DNA of 64,000 bases. Source: Gammaproteobacteria bacterium (GTDB taxonomy: Bacteria; Pseudomonadota; Gammaproteobacteria; Competibacterales; Competibacteraceae). A program made the position numbers and the translations under genes. Positions 46,078 through 56,500 of the stretch are shown one piece after another. The notes under the pieces were generated by a model. It worked only from the letters and a program-made list of their open reading frames with translations. It was not told the origin of the DNA and did no database searches. Numbering within the stretch: position 1 is the stretch's first letter; every line of letters begins with the position of its first letter. The stretch is from contig JADLEK010000004.1 of NCBI GenBank assembly GCA_020846135.1, forward strand, positions 1 to 64,000, written 5' to 3'.

Positions 46078-49000
46078 CAGTAGCGCAATTCCAGATCCGC
46101 CGGGAACTGGCCCAGCGTGATGACGTTCGCGGTGAAGGTGGTGATGGGCAAGCGATTGACGAGGACTTCCCGCAGCGGTCGATCCAGCGGCGAGTGCAGA
46201 ATAATCCCGCCCGGCGGCACGGTGACATCGCCCGCCAGTTGCATCCGTAAGGTATCCGAGCCGGCCATCGCCATCCGGTAATTCAAGGTTCCATGCCAGG
46301 TCGGCATCCGCTTAATCGCGACTCCTTCAGTGTTTTCCACCCAGGCGGCAGGAATGCCGGCCCCAATCACCAGCGCCTGATCAGCTTCGCGTTCGTAGAC
46401 GAACAGGCTACGGGCGGCGCGAATGAAATCCGAACCGACCCAGGTGTGCGGCATATCGCCGATAAAGCGCGGAATCCGGGGATCGCTCCAAACCACCTCC
46501 GCCCACTGGTTCCAGCCCGCTGGCCGCTGGCCCTCGAAAAAGAACGCCAGCGCCTCCAGCGCCAGATCGCGCCGGCCCAGCCGGATCAGCGACCCCACGA
46601 TTCGCCATTCATAAGGGGTGTACGCCTTGGAGATTTGCTCAACGCGGCGCTTGTGGAAGAACTCGGCGTAACGCTCGAAAGTGCGATCCAGCGCCGGTTG
46701 CGGGAGCAGGCCCAGTTCGCCGCCCGGATCCAGCGCGACCGTGGTCGAGGTCGGGTCAAAGTCGCCCAATTCGACTGCGCCGGGAATGTAGTCGATCCGG
46801 CGCAGTTGCATGGTCGCCAGGATCGAGGCGTACAAATCCTTGCGGAAGGCGTCGCGGATCGTGGCGAACCGTCGCGCCTGCTGATCTTCGCCCAGAATGG
46901 CGGCCATGGCGGTGGCGTCCTTCAAGCCCCGCAGGATGAAAAAGTTATCCCAGTAGGAATGGCGCGGTTTGTTGGAATAGCCTTCATGGCTGATCGATTC
47001 GGGAACCAGCCCGCAGTAGGCGCATGAATCCAGATTCAGGTAAGCCTCGGTCAGGCGTTGCTGACGCAAGGTCTCGATATAGTCCGCCGCCTTGATCGCA
47101 TAGGGCCACATTTCGCGCAGAAAGCCGACATCGCGGGTGTAGCGGTAGTACTCCATCACCGCGTAAATCAACTGGCCGTGGCTGTCGTGTTCCACCGTCG
47201 GGTCGGCCCCGCGCGCATCGACACAGCACGGGACCTTGCCATCCGGGAACTGGTAAGGCGCGTACCATTGTAGGAATTGCCGCACTTCCTCGGTGTAGCC
47301 CATGCCGAGCAGCGCCGCTGAGGTTAATGCGCCGTCGCGGATCCAGGACCGGGCATAGGCGCGGGAGCCGGGTTGCAGGGCCGGACCATCGCGGTTGATG
47401 AGAATGTAGGCCAGGGTGGTTTTGATGCTGTTGGCCAGGGGCCGGGCGACCGGCGGCAGCTCCAGCCCGACCCGATCCAGGCGCGCCGCCCAGGCGCGGC
47501 GGGTTTTTTCCAGCAGTTGCTCGACCTCAGCAGCAGCGTCAGCCTCGGTTGGCTCCCCCTCGCTGCTGGTTCCGCGCGCCTTGAGCGAAATCGGCGCGGG
47601 CGCAGCGGCGTGAAACGGGATTTGCAGGTAGACGGTGCGGGCTTCGCCGGGCCGCAAATCCCAGCCGTACTCTAGCGCCCCGGAGGCGTAACCAAAACTG
47701 TCGTCCACTGCCCGGGTCCGGTCCGGCAGCTTGCCCAACGCCAGGCTGTTGATCAGCAGTCCTTGATCAAAGCTGGCGGCGCGAAATCGATCCGGCGCAT
47801 TCAGCACCGCAATCTGTTTGCCGGCGGGCGTCACCCGGACGATCTGATCGGCATAGTCCAGTTCGCGGATCGGCGAAACGCCGCCGACCATATTCAGCGA
47901 TTGCCAGGGCGGGTTGACCTGAAACGGCCGCACTGCCAGAAATAGGGTGACGTGGCGGGTTTCATCGCTCAGGTTTTCCACCCGATAGCGGGCATATAGC
48001 GCCGATTCGCCCGGTTTGCCCGCAGCAAACGCGGTAATGCCGAGCCAGACATGCTGGTGTTCCCAGCGCACGGTGGGAATCGGCAAATAATCGTCGGCCA
48101 GACTTTGCGCCGGCTCCACATCGGCCCAGGTGATCAGGTGGCCGTCGGTGAACAGAAACGGCTCGATGGTGAAACTGCCCCGGTCGACTTCCAGCGCGCC
48201 GTCTTCACTGAACAGCGCCTCCTTGCTGTCGCCGTCACCGGCTCCGACCACAGTCCAGTAACCCTGTTCGCCCTGGAAATAGCGCGGGTAATAGCCACGC
48301 GGCGCGTCATGGGCGATCGCTTCAAAAAACCGGTTCGGTGAGGCGGAAAATTCGTAGGACTGGACCTGGACCCGACCCATGGCATAACCCCGGCTCCGGC
48401 TGCTGCGTTGCAGATTCAGCCGCAAATAGCGGGATTCGGCGTCGTGCAAATACAGATAATCCCGCCGGCCATTGCCTTCGCGCACCGTGTAGAGGGTTCG
48501 CCAGCGTTCGCCATCATTGGAAATCTGCGCCTGGTAATCGCTGGCGTAGTCCTCGGCGTCCCAGTCAATCACCAGGCCGCCGTATTCGCGGGGCCTGAGA
48601 AAATCCAGCAGCAACCATTGCTCCTCGGCCAGCGAACCGCTGCGCCACTGGGTAGCGGGGTCGGGATCCAGCACTGCTTCCGGCGGCTGGCCCTCCACCG
48701 TGGTCGAGGCGCGAACTGCCGGAGTCAGGGTGTAATCCGGGGCCGGGTCGCGCTCTTCAAAGCTCAGATCATCGATCCATACCGATCCCTTGCCCAGCGT
48801 TCCGGCAGACAAGGCCAATTCGAGGACGACCACATCGTCCATCGTTCCGCCCGGCCCCCAGGCCAGGCTGAGGTGGCGCTTCTTGATGATGGTCGGCTGC
48901 CAGTCGCCGGGAAATTCGTAATCGCGCTGTTTAAACCACCAGACGCTTTGGCGGGAGTCGACCAGCTTGAATTCGAGATCGGTGCGGGGAGCGTCGCCGC

Positions 49001-49370
49001 GCATCTGGAAGCGGAAGGCGAAATTCTCCGGCAGACGCAGCGGCAGCGCCCGGCGGGCGACCACATAACCGGCGCCATCCTTAAACTCGAAGTCCAGGCG
49101 CATGGCCCGGCCGTTCAGTCCGGCATCCTGGGCGATTTCCAGCCGGGCGCTGGGCGAGGTGGCGATGCTCCAGCCGTTGAGATCCTCGAAATCATCCAGC
49201 AGGAACGCCGGGCGGGGGATCGCTGGACCGGAAACCACCGGCGCAGCGGTAGTGAGTGCTTCTTCCGGCGCTGCCGCCAGCAGCGGCGGGGCGTACATCA
49301 ACAGGAGCATGGCGAAAATCAATGCTGCAACTACGCTGAATTGACCAACAGAAGTAGGGCGGATCAGCAT
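46077..49370 (-). CDS. large secreted discoidin/(alpha/alpha)-barrel glycosidase-like protein
   Basis: 1097 residues. A signal peptide or N-terminal anchor (about 13-34) precedes a beta-rich carbohydrate-binding-like domain (about 55-215), then a discoidin/F5-8C-type domain (about 225-345: ASTTVEGQPPEAVLDPDPATQWRSG). A beta-sandwich follows, then a long C-terminal helical region (about 640-1000) with ARSWIRDGALTSAALLGMGY, SYWDNFFILRGLKDA, YTPYEWRIVG and WNQWAEVVW. This resembles the (alpha/alpha)6 toroid of glycoside hydrolase/phosphorylase families. It probably acts on a polysaccharide outside the cytoplasm; the exact GH family and catalytic acids are not assigned. The start at 49370 is chosen because the signal sequence follows at once; no strong ribosome-binding site. 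Confidence 0.8.
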   Translation of the reverse strand: MLIRPTSVGQFSVVAALIFAMLLLMYAPPLLAAAPEEALTTAAPVVSGPAIPRPAFLLDDFEDLNGWSIATSPSARLEIAQDAGLNGRAMRLDFEFKDGAGYVVARRALPLRLPENFAFRFQMRGDAPRTDLEFKLVDSRQSVWWFKQRDYEFPGDWQPTIIKKRHLSLAWGPGGTMDDVVVLELALSAGTLGKGSVWIDDLSFEERDPAPDYTLTPAVRASTTVEGQPPEAVLDPDPATQWRSGSLAEEQWLLLDFLRPREYGGLVIDWDAEDYASDYQAQISNDGERWRTLYTVREGNGRRDYLYLHDAESRYLRLNLQRSSRSRGYAMGRVQVQSYEFSASPNRFFEAIAHDAPRGYYPRYFQGEQGYWTVVGAGDGDSKEALFSEDGALEVDRGSFTIEPFLFTDGHLITWADVEPAQSLADDYLPIPTVRWEHQHVWLGITAFAAGKPGESALYARYRVENLSDETRHVTLFLAVRPFQVNPPWQSLNMVGGVSPIRELDYADQIVRVTPAGKQIAVLNAPDRFRAASFDQGLLINSLALGKLPDRTRAVDDSFGYASGALEYGWDLRPGEARTVYLQIPFHAAAPAPISLKARGTSSEGEPTEADAAAEVEQLLEKTRRAWAARLDRVGLELPPVARPLANSIKTTLAYILINRDGPALQPGSRAYARSWIRDGALTSAALLGMGYTEEVRQFLQWYAPYQFPDGKVPCCVDARGADPTVEHDSHGQLIYAVMEYYRYTRDVGFLREMWPYAIKAADYIETLRQQRLTEAYLNLDSCAYCGLVPESISHEGYSNKPRHSYWDNFFILRGLKDATAMAAILGEDQQARRFATIRDAFRKDLYASILATMQLRRIDYIPGAVELGDFDPTSTTVALDPGGELGLLPQPALDRTFERYAEFFHKRRVEQISKAYTPYEWRIVGSLIRLGRRDLALEALAFFFEGQRPAGWNQWAEVVWSDPRIPRFIGDMPHTWVGSDFIRAARSLFVYEREADQALVIGAGIPAAWVENTEGVAIKRMPTWHGTLNYRMAMAGSDTLRMQLAGDVTVPPGGIILHSPLDRPLREVLVNRLPITTFTANVITLGQFPADLELRY

Positions 49371-49813
49371 AGCGCATCCGCCAAACCGGGCCGCTAGCGG
49401 ATGCGGCGCAAGCGCCTTATCCGCTCTACCCATCCTGACGTCATTTAAGGTTGATTGGGACACTAGCAGCGCGGTTCGGACAGGCAAGGACAGCATGAAT
49501 ATGGACACTCGTTGGCAGAATGTACGGTTTCAAGGACAGTGACCGGGACGTCAATGTATTGACGATTGACCCGATTCCTTGAGCGTCTCTCTCTAAGTCA
49601 ATATATTGACGGAACTAAAATAGAGATATAGATTGATCTATAAATTCTTTATTGAATGGCACTGGTTTTGCTTAAAGCCATATTGCCATCCTGCCGCCAG
49701 CAACGCGCTCCAAGCGGCGGGACTCGGAAGCCTTTGGAGGGCCGGGTTAAGGCTGAAGGTTCGAGAGCGAATCACTGCACACACCATGAAGAATAACGGC
49801 AAAGGCAATCAAA
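49371..49813. other. AT-rich divergent intergenic region with palindromes
   Basis: About 440 bases separate the large secreted protein gene (minus) from the GGDEF gene (plus). Around 49550-49650 the sequence is strikingly AT-rich for this genome. It holds GTCAATGTATTGAC, GTCAATATATTGAC and TATAGATTGATCTATA, described separately. No tRNA or small gene is seen. The minus frame of the secreted protein is open up to 49508, but that part has no signal-sequence character. Confidence 0.6.
49550..49642. promoter_or_regulatory. candidate operator cluster: paired GTCAAT-N2-ATTGAC palindromes
   Basis: GTCAATGTATTGAC (49550-49563) and the perfect 14-base palindrome GTCAATATATTGAC (49597-49610) have centres 47 bases apart. 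An extra half site ATTGAC is at 49565-49570. TATAGAT-TG-ATCTATA, perfect 7-base arms, is at 49627-49642. The arrangement looks like a dimeric repressor/activator site between two divergent genes. The regulator is not known. Confidence 0.55.
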
Positions 49814-50719
49814 ATGGAAACCAACCTGATGCGCTTTTTTGATCTGTCCGTGAAAACCTTCGCCTTGGCAGGCGTCTGGCGCGGCGCTTCAGCAATGGTC
49901 GCGAATGGCGCGATGACCGAACCTCTGGGGCTGTTGCAGACGCTTGAGCCGTTCACGATCCCGGCTACCCTGCTGGCGGTGATCGGTTCGGTAGCGGCCA
50001 CCCAGATCGGCATTCGCAGTTGGCGGAGATTTCGCCGGGTGCTGGGCAAGGAAGGGCGGGTTGCCCGGCCGCAGCCAGCCCGCGAGTGGTCGCCGGCTGA
50101 CCACCGTGACCAGTTGATTGCGGATTTACAGAATCAGGTCATCGAACTGCACCAGGAAAAAGAACACCTGAGCCGCATCCTTGCGGAAAAGAGCGCCAGC
50201 CTGCGACGGGACCCGCTGACCGGCATCGCGAACCGACTGGCCTATGAAGAGCGGTTGCAACAGGAGTTTCTGCGCTGGAAGCGGTTTGGCCATCCGTTGA
50301 CCCTGCTGGTTTGGGACATCGATCACTTCAAGCAGGTCAACGATAATCACGGTCACGCGGTCGGCGATGCGGTGTTGCGCAAGGTCGCCCAGCAACTGGC
50401 GAGTTATCTGCGGATTACCGATTTTGTCGCCCGCTTTGGTGGCGAAGAATTTGTAATGCTGTTGCCGGGCGCTGATACCGGCGCCGCGCTGCATCTGGCC
50501 GAGCAGATTCGCCGCCAGATCGCTGCATCGGGTGCTGACCAAAGTCATGAGTATGTGCCGGTGACGATTTCCTGCGGCGTGTCCCGCTTTGAACCGGACG
50601 ATTCGCTGCAAAGCGTGTTTAAGCGCGCCGATCAGGCCCTCTATCAGGCCAAGCGAGACGGGCGGAATTGCTGCCGGGTGGGTCGAAATGATACCCGTTT
50701 TGGTGTTCACACCAGCTAA
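49814..50719 (+). CDS. diguanylate cyclase (GGDEF domain)
   Basis: 301 residues. There is a short N-terminal region with one probable membrane helix (about 44-64, PFTIPATLLAVIGSVAATQIGI), then a coiled coil (about 90-130), then a complete GGDEF domain (about 132-295). The active loop is GGEEF (209-213), a fully functional variant. The I-site RxxD (RITD) lies five residues before it, so product inhibition is expected. DPLTGIANRLAYEERL and WDIDHFKQVNDNHGHAVGD provide the metal/GTP site. It should make c-di-GMP from two GTP at the inner membrane. The upstream gap holds the palindrome cluster; the downstream gap holds an inverted repeat. Confidence 0.92.
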   Translation: METNLMRFFDLSVKTFALAGVWRGASAMVANGAMTEPLGLLQTLEPFTIPATLLAVIGSVAATQIGIRSWRRFRRVLGKEGRVARPQPAREWSPADHRDQLIADLQNQVIELHQEKEHLSRILAEKSASLRRDPLTGIANRLAYEERLQQEFLRWKRFGHPLTLLVWDIDHFKQVNDNHGHAVGDAVLRKVAQQLASYLRITDFVARFGGEEFVMLLPGADTGAALHLAEQIRRQIAASGADQSHEYVPVTISCGVSRFEPDDSLQSVFKRADQALYQAKRDGRNCCRVGRNDTRFGVHTS

Positions 50720-50732
50720 ACCTAAGGATATT

Positions 50733-50803
50733 AGCCACGGAATAACACGGAAACACACTGAAAAAGAAAAATTTTCCGCGTTATTCCGTGTTATTCCGTG
50801 GCT
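50733..50803. repeat. 71-bp TTCCGTGG inverted repeat covering the yihY stop
   Basis: AGCCACGGAATAACAC (50733-50748) and its exact reverse complement (50788-50803) are 16-base arms around a 39-base AT-rich centre. The right half also contains TTATTCCGTG twice in tandem. A close relative, TTCCGTGTCTTTCCGTGGCT, is at 15158-15177, and a weaker one lies near 12268-12289. The right arm encodes the final residues (PRNNTE) and stop codon of the minus-strand yihY gene. It may also act as a bidirectional terminator. Confidence 0.85.
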
Positions 50804-51707
50804 GGTTTCCGGGATGGTGATCGACGCTCGGTATGGTTCCCGCGCCGAACTCCGGCAGCAGCCGTTCATACTCGGCGATCGCTTGCGCTCCCAGCAGGAT
50901 AATGATGCCAATGGCGTCCAGGGTCATCAGTACGATCACGACGCCGGCCAGCGATCCGTACACCACGTTCACCGCCGACAGATTGGCGAGATACCACACC
51001 AGCCCGGTGCGCACCCCCTCCCACAGCAGCCCGGCAATCACCCCACCGAGCAGCGCATGTCGCCACGGTAGCCGGCCCACCGGCATCACCTGATAAATCA
51101 GGGTTAGCGCTGCGATCTGGCTCGATAACCCGACGGCGTACAGCGCGAATGCCTGTAACCCGCTCAATGACCATGCCCAGCCGAACCACCGAATCTCGCC
51201 GGCAATCACGCCTTGCAACAAGCCGATCAGCAGGGTCATCGCCAGCAGGCCGAATCCCAGCAGCAGCACCGCCAGGTAGGGTAACAGCAGCGAAATCAGC
51301 CAGTTCCGTTGATGGATGACATGGCGGTGGGAAAAAATGACGGTCATGGCGTTTTGCAGCGCGCCAAAGGCGGCGGCACTGAAAAACAATAGGGTTCCGA
51401 CCATCGTCCAGCCCAACACCCGGCGTTGCCCAAGAAACTGGGCGACCTGGTTCAAAATCAGGTCGGATTCGCCGGGAACCAGCTGCTCCAGATAACGGTG
51501 AATAAAATCAATCAATTGCGCCTCATTGATCACCTGAGACAGAGCGACCAGCAACAGGATCGCTAGCGGAACCAGCGCCAGCAGGGCGTAGTAGGCAATG
51601 GCTGCGGCCAGCAACAAACCCTGGTTGGTTTGAAACTTGCGCAGCGCCTGGAGGGCGAACACGAACGGATGGCGGAGTACAAAACGGACGGGGGACGAAC
51701 AAGTCAT
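50781..51707 (-). CDS. YihY/BrkB-family inner membrane protein
   Basis: 308 residues with six membrane helices. The family start FALQALRKFQTNQGLLLAAAIAYYALLALVPLAILLLVALS (about 18-58) and later NVVYGSLAGVVIVLMTLDAIGIIILLGAQAIAEYE (about 242-276) are diagnostic. Members were once proposed as RNase BN and are now regarded as envelope proteins of unknown transport role. The C-terminal residues PRNNTE and the stop codon fall within the TTCCGTGG inverted repeat, so the original end was probably replaced. Confidence 0.9.
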   Translation of the reverse strand: MTCSSPVRFVLRHPFVFALQALRKFQTNQGLLLAAAIAYYALLALVPLAILLLVALSQVINEAQLIDFIHRYLEQLVPGESDLILNQVAQFLGQRRVLGWTMVGTLLFFSAAAFGALQNAMTVIFSHRHVIHQRNWLISLLLPYLAVLLLGFGLLAMTLLIGLLQGVIAGEIRWFGWAWSLSGLQAFALYAVGLSSQIAALTLIYQVMPVGRLPWRHALLGGVIAGLLWEGVRTGLVWYLANLSAVNVVYGSLAGVVIVLMTLDAIGIIILLGAQAIAEYERLLPEFGAGTIPSVDHHPGNQPRNNTE

Positions 51708-51859
51708 GGCGGGAGGCGCTCGCGGGGAAAATCAGTCAATCATGCCAAAGTAAGCCGGTTTTAACATGACATTCAGTACTGATTTATTGTTATGTGAAGC
51801 CCGTATTCACCATCGATCTGGCGCATTGTCCTACTTTCTACCGCTGCGACGACCAGCCC

Positions 51860-53341
51860 ATGAACTCTAATAAAAAAGCCTTGCGGCGTTGCGAAGACGC
51901 CTTGGCCCACGCGACCGATTACGCCACCTGGAGCGCAGCCGCGCAGGAACATGACCGGCTGACCGGCGCGGTAGAGTGGCAGGAACAGGATGCGTCGCCG
52001 GATTACGATTACCGGTTGGTGCAAGCTCGCCTCGAAGAATTGCGTGAATTGCGCCGGCATGGCGAAGTGGCCCGACTGGTGTTTTGCCTCCATGAAGGCC
52101 TGCACGGCAACCTCGGCAACATCGCCAACCCGACGCTCTATGGGTATTGCCGGTTTGGGACCAAGCGATTATTGACCGCTTATCTCGACGAGATCGCCGC
52201 TGCGCTCGACTATCTCTGCGATTACGAAACCCCGGCATTCCCACTGCCCGACAAATTGCGCTTCTTTGAACGCACCGCCCAGAGTTTTGGCCGCTCGGCG
52301 CTGATGTTGAGCGGCGGCGCAACCCTCGGTCTGTTCCATTTGGGCGTGATCAAGGCGCTGTGGTCGGAAAGCCTGTTGCCGCGAGTCGTATCCGGCTCCA
52401 GTTCCGGCTCCATCGTCGCGGCGACCCTGGGTACACATACCGATGCCGAACTGGCGCGGGTATTTGATCCAAATCTGTTTACGGTCGAGGCGTGGCGCAG
52501 TCTGGGCTTCAAGAGTCTGCTCAAGGGCAGTTCGCTGATGGACAGCCGGCAACTGGAGCGCTGCATCGACCATAACGTCCGCGCCCTGACCTTCGAGGAA
52601 GCCTTTGATCGCACCGGGCGGATCGTCAGCATTCCGGTGTCGCCGGCCCGGGCGCACCAGCACTCGCGGTTGCTGAACTATCTGAGCGCCCCAAATGTGC
52701 TGATTCGCCGGGCAGCGCTGGCCTCCTGTGCGATTCCCGGCGTCTTTCCAGCGGTGATGCTGGAGGCGCGGGATTTCAATGGCGTCACCGTTCCCTACAT
52801 GCCCGGCGACAAGTGGGTGGACGGCACCTTGAACAGCGATTTGCCGATGCTGCGGGTGGCGCGAATGCACAACGTCAATCATTACATCGTCAGTCAGACC
52901 AACCCGCACATCGTCCCCTTCATCGGCGATCCCAAACCCCATGAGAAAGGACTGCTGTCGTTTACTCGGGACATCGTCAGTTCCACTTTCCAGCTTTACC
53001 TCAAACACTTGCTGGACCTGGCCCGCCAGAATGTCGATTCCCATACGTTGGGGTTGTTGCTGGACAAGGCTTATTCAGTGGCCGACCAGAGTTACAGTGG
53101 TGATATCACCATCGTGCCGCCGACCTGGCTGAACAACCTGCTGGATATTTTTTCCAACCCCCGCCCGGAACGGATCGCCGAGTTTATCCTGACCGGCGAA
53201 CGGGCAACCTGGCCAAAGCTGGAACGAATCCGTAACGCTACCCGGATCAGCCGCGCTTTTGAAACCTGCCTGGAACGGCTGCGGACCCGGTTGGCGTTCC
53301 CGGTTGCTGCCGATGAACCCGCCGGTCGCACCAGCGCCTGA
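51860..53341 (+). CDS. patatin-like phospholipase/triacylglycerol lipase with DUF3336
   Basis: 493 residues. The N-terminal region (about 1-125) resembles DUF3336, found in yeast Tgl3-type and plant SDP1-type triacylglycerol lipases and their bacterial relatives. The patatin domain has the oxyanion-hole SGGATLGLFHLGVIKAL, the nucleophile Ser181 in GSSSG, and the catalytic Asp321 in VDGTLNSDLP. Lipid acyl hydrolysis is therefore well supported, but the lipid class is not. ATG at 51860 (MNSNKKALRRCEDAL) is favoured; the frame is open for 22 more codons upstream. It could be relevant to storage-lipid metabolism. Confidence 0.9.
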   Translation: MNSNKKALRRCEDALAHATDYATWSAAAQEHDRLTGAVEWQEQDASPDYDYRLVQARLEELRELRRHGEVARLVFCLHEGLHGNLGNIANPTLYGYCRFGTKRLLTAYLDEIAAALDYLCDYETPAFPLPDKLRFFERTAQSFGRSALMLSGGATLGLFHLGVIKALWSESLLPRVVSGSSSGSIVAATLGTHTDAELARVFDPNLFTVEAWRSLGFKSLLKGSSLMDSRQLERCIDHNVRALTFEEAFDRTGRIVSIPVSPARAHQHSRLLNYLSAPNVLIRRAALASCAIPGVFPAVMLEARDFNGVTVPYMPGDKWVDGTLNSDLPMLRVARMHNVNHYIVSQTNPHIVPFIGDPKPHEKGLLSFTRDIVSSTFQLYLKHLLDLARQNVDSHTLGLLLDKAYSVADQSYSGDITIVPPTWLNNLLDIFSNPRPERIAEFILTGERATWPKLERIRNATRISRAFETCLERLRTRLAFPVAADEPAGRTSA

Positions 53342-53555
53342 ATGCCCCGCCACTCCGTTTTCTGTCGACTTCCTCCGGATCGCCGATCCAGGGGAAGCGG
53401 TATTGTTGTTAATACATAACATAAGGTTGATTTTTGAGCCGAAATTAACCATGCTTAACGCTCAATGAGTTAAGCGCAGCGCCGCATTTAAGGTATGGGC
53501 TGCCGATTACGGTATTCCGTGTGTCGCATGGGAACCAGAAACGAGGGCCAGATCG

Positions 53556-56500
53556 ATGCAGCCTTTGATCAATGGCAATAAAGATAACCCGATGGGCCTC
53601 AGACGATGGCTGGTCGGAGCCGCCGTATTATGGAGCGTGCTGATCGCGACGTCGCTGTTCTCCCCTCTGGGCGGGATACCCTGGTCGCTGGCGCATGGCT
53701 TGATCTGGGTCTTGGGTCTGATGGGTTTGGTCGGCGCTGTTCGCTATTTTCGACACCAGGATCAGAAGCGGGCGCACATTGAGGCGCTGCTGCGAGACAG
53801 CGAAGCCAAATACCGCATGGTGGCCGATTTCACCTATGACTGGGAATACTGGATCGACCACGGTCGCCTGCTCTATGTCTCCCCGGCCTGCGAACTGATC
53901 ACCGGTTACCGCCCTGACGAGTTCATCGCCGATCCCGGTTTGTTGCAGGGTATTGTCCATCCCGAAGATCGCCCCGCTGTTGTTGAACACTTCGGTTTTT
54001 ATTCCCAACCCATTGATGAAGCCTCAGCCAATTTCGATTTCCGCATCATCACTCGGCAAGGCGAAACTCGCTGGATGAGCCATCGCTGTCTGCCGGTCTT
54101 TGAGGAAGGAAGTTACCGGGGACGCCGCGTCAGCAACCGCGACATTACCCAGCGTAAACAAACTGAGGCCGATTTGCAGCGAACGACGGGCTTGCTGAAA
54201 GCAGTGCGCAGGGTGCAGGCGCTTTACCTGAGCGAAGCTGATTCCCAACAGGTTTTTAAAGAACTGCTGAACGTCCTGGTCAGCATTACCGATAGCGAAT
54301 TCGGCTTTCTGGACGAAGTGCTCCGGGATGAAAAAGGGACTTACAAACTCAGTCCCGCCCTTTCCGATATTTCCTGGAATGAGTCTTCGCGGCAGTTGTA
54401 CGCCAATCTGGTGGCCCGCAACCTGGAATTCCGCAATCTGAACAACCTGGCGGACGCACCGGTCACCACCGGAAAGCGGGTCATTGCCAACGATGCGCTG
54501 CACGATCCACGTTCCGGCGGACTGCCGCCCGATCATCCGCCGCTGTATAACTATCTGGGAATGCCCATCTACTTCGGCAGCGAACTGATTGGCGTGGCGG
54601 GCGTCGCCAACCGTCCAGGCGGCTACGATGACGAACTGGCCGACTGGCTGGAGCCGTTTCTAAGCACTTGCGCCGGCATCCTCCACGCGATGCATCTGGA
54701 ACAGGGTCGGCGGCAGACTGAACAAGCCTTCCGAAACAGCACCGACTCGATGACCGCGATTCTAAACGCCCTGCCGGAATCGGCGTTTTTAATGGATCGC
54801 GATGGAACCATACTCGGCGTCAACGAAACCATGACGCGGCGCCTGGGGCATCCCGTTTCAGCCATGCTGGGAGCCAATGCCTATGCGCTGATTCTCTCCG
54901 ATCTGGCGTCATCCCGTCGGCAACAGATTGAAGCGATGTTTGAAACCGCCGAGCCGATCCAGTTCGAGGATATGCGCGAGGGCCAACTTATTGACAACTC
55001 CATTTATCCGGTGGTGGATGAGCGGGGCAAGGTCAGCCGGGTCGTGGTTTTCAGCGTAGACATCACCGAACGCCGGCAAGTGGAAGAGGCGCTCTGGATG
55101 GCTAATCTCTACAACCGTAATTTACTGGAAGCCAGCCTGGATTCGCTGATGGTCATCGATCCGGACGAGCGGTTCAGCGATGTCAATGCTGCGACCGAGC
55201 AAGTGACCGGTTATCCGCGTGAAGAACTGGTGGGAGCCGATTTCTCCGCGTACTTTACTGATCCAGAGCGAGCGCGGGCCGGATGCCAACAGACTTTTGC
55301 CCAAGGCGAGGTGCATGATTACGAACTGGCGATTCGCCACCGTGAAGGGCGGGTAACGCCGGTGTTGTACAACGCTGCGGTCTGCCGGGACGAAAGCGGC
55401 GAAATCATCGGAGTATTCGCCGCCGCCCGCGACATCACCGATCGCAAGCAGATGACGGATTTGATACAGGCCCGACTGCGGCTCATCCAGTTTGCCGCGA
55501 CCCACTCGCTGGAGGAATTGCTCCAGGCGACTTTGGACGAAGCCGGCATCCTGACCGACAGTCCCATCGGCTTCTATCACTTTCTCGAAGCCGATCAGCA
55601 GACCCTGCATCTCCAAGCCTGGTCCACCCAGACCGTGCAGCTATTTTGCAAAGCCGTGGGCAAAAGCCGGCATTACGACCTGGAGGAAGCCGGAGTCTGG
55701 GCAGACTGTGTGCGCGAACGCCGCCCGATCATTCACAACGATTATGTCGCTCTGCCACAGCGCCGGGATTTGCCGCCTGGACATGCCACAGTGATCCGTG
55801 AACTGGTGATTCCTGTATTCCGAGGCGAGCGCATCGTCGCGGTTCTTGGGGTCGGCAACCGCCCGTATGACTATGGCGAGCAGGACATTGACACCGTGGC
55901 GACTCTGGCTGATCTGGCCTGGGACATTGCCGAGCGCAAGCAGGCTGAGGAAGCGCTACGGCAGAGCGAGGCGCGTTATCGCCGGATCGTTGAGACCGCC
56001 AATGAAGGCATCTGGGCGATGGACGAGGATTATCTGACTACTTTCATCAACCCACGGATGGCGGCGCTGCTGGGCTATACGATGGACGAGATACTGGGCC
56101 AGCCAGTGACCGCGTTCCTGTTTGAAGCAGACTTGGCGGACCACCGGGAAAAAATGCGCATCCGACAACAGGGTGGCGATGCCCGATACGAGCGCCGGTT
56201 CCGGCGTAAGGATGGTAGCGAACTGTGGACACTGGTGTCGGCGGTCGCGCTTAGCGATGACCACCTCCGGTTTGGTGGCTCGTTCGCCATGTTTACCGAC
56301 ATCACCCTGCTGAAGGAGCAGCAACAGCGTCTGGAACAAATGGCGCACTATGACGCACTGACCCAGTTGCCCAATCGGGTGTTGCTGGCGGATCGGTTGC
56401 GGATTGCGCTGGCGCTGGCGCGGCGCGAGGATCGGCTGCTGGCGATTTGCTATCTGGATCTGGATGGCTTCAAGCCGATCAATGACACGCTCGGTCACGA

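Noticed and set aside
53454-53474. CTTAAC...GTTAAG inverted repeat before the multi-PAS gene
   Set aside because: Six-base AT-rich arms without T-run or second copy; could be chance.
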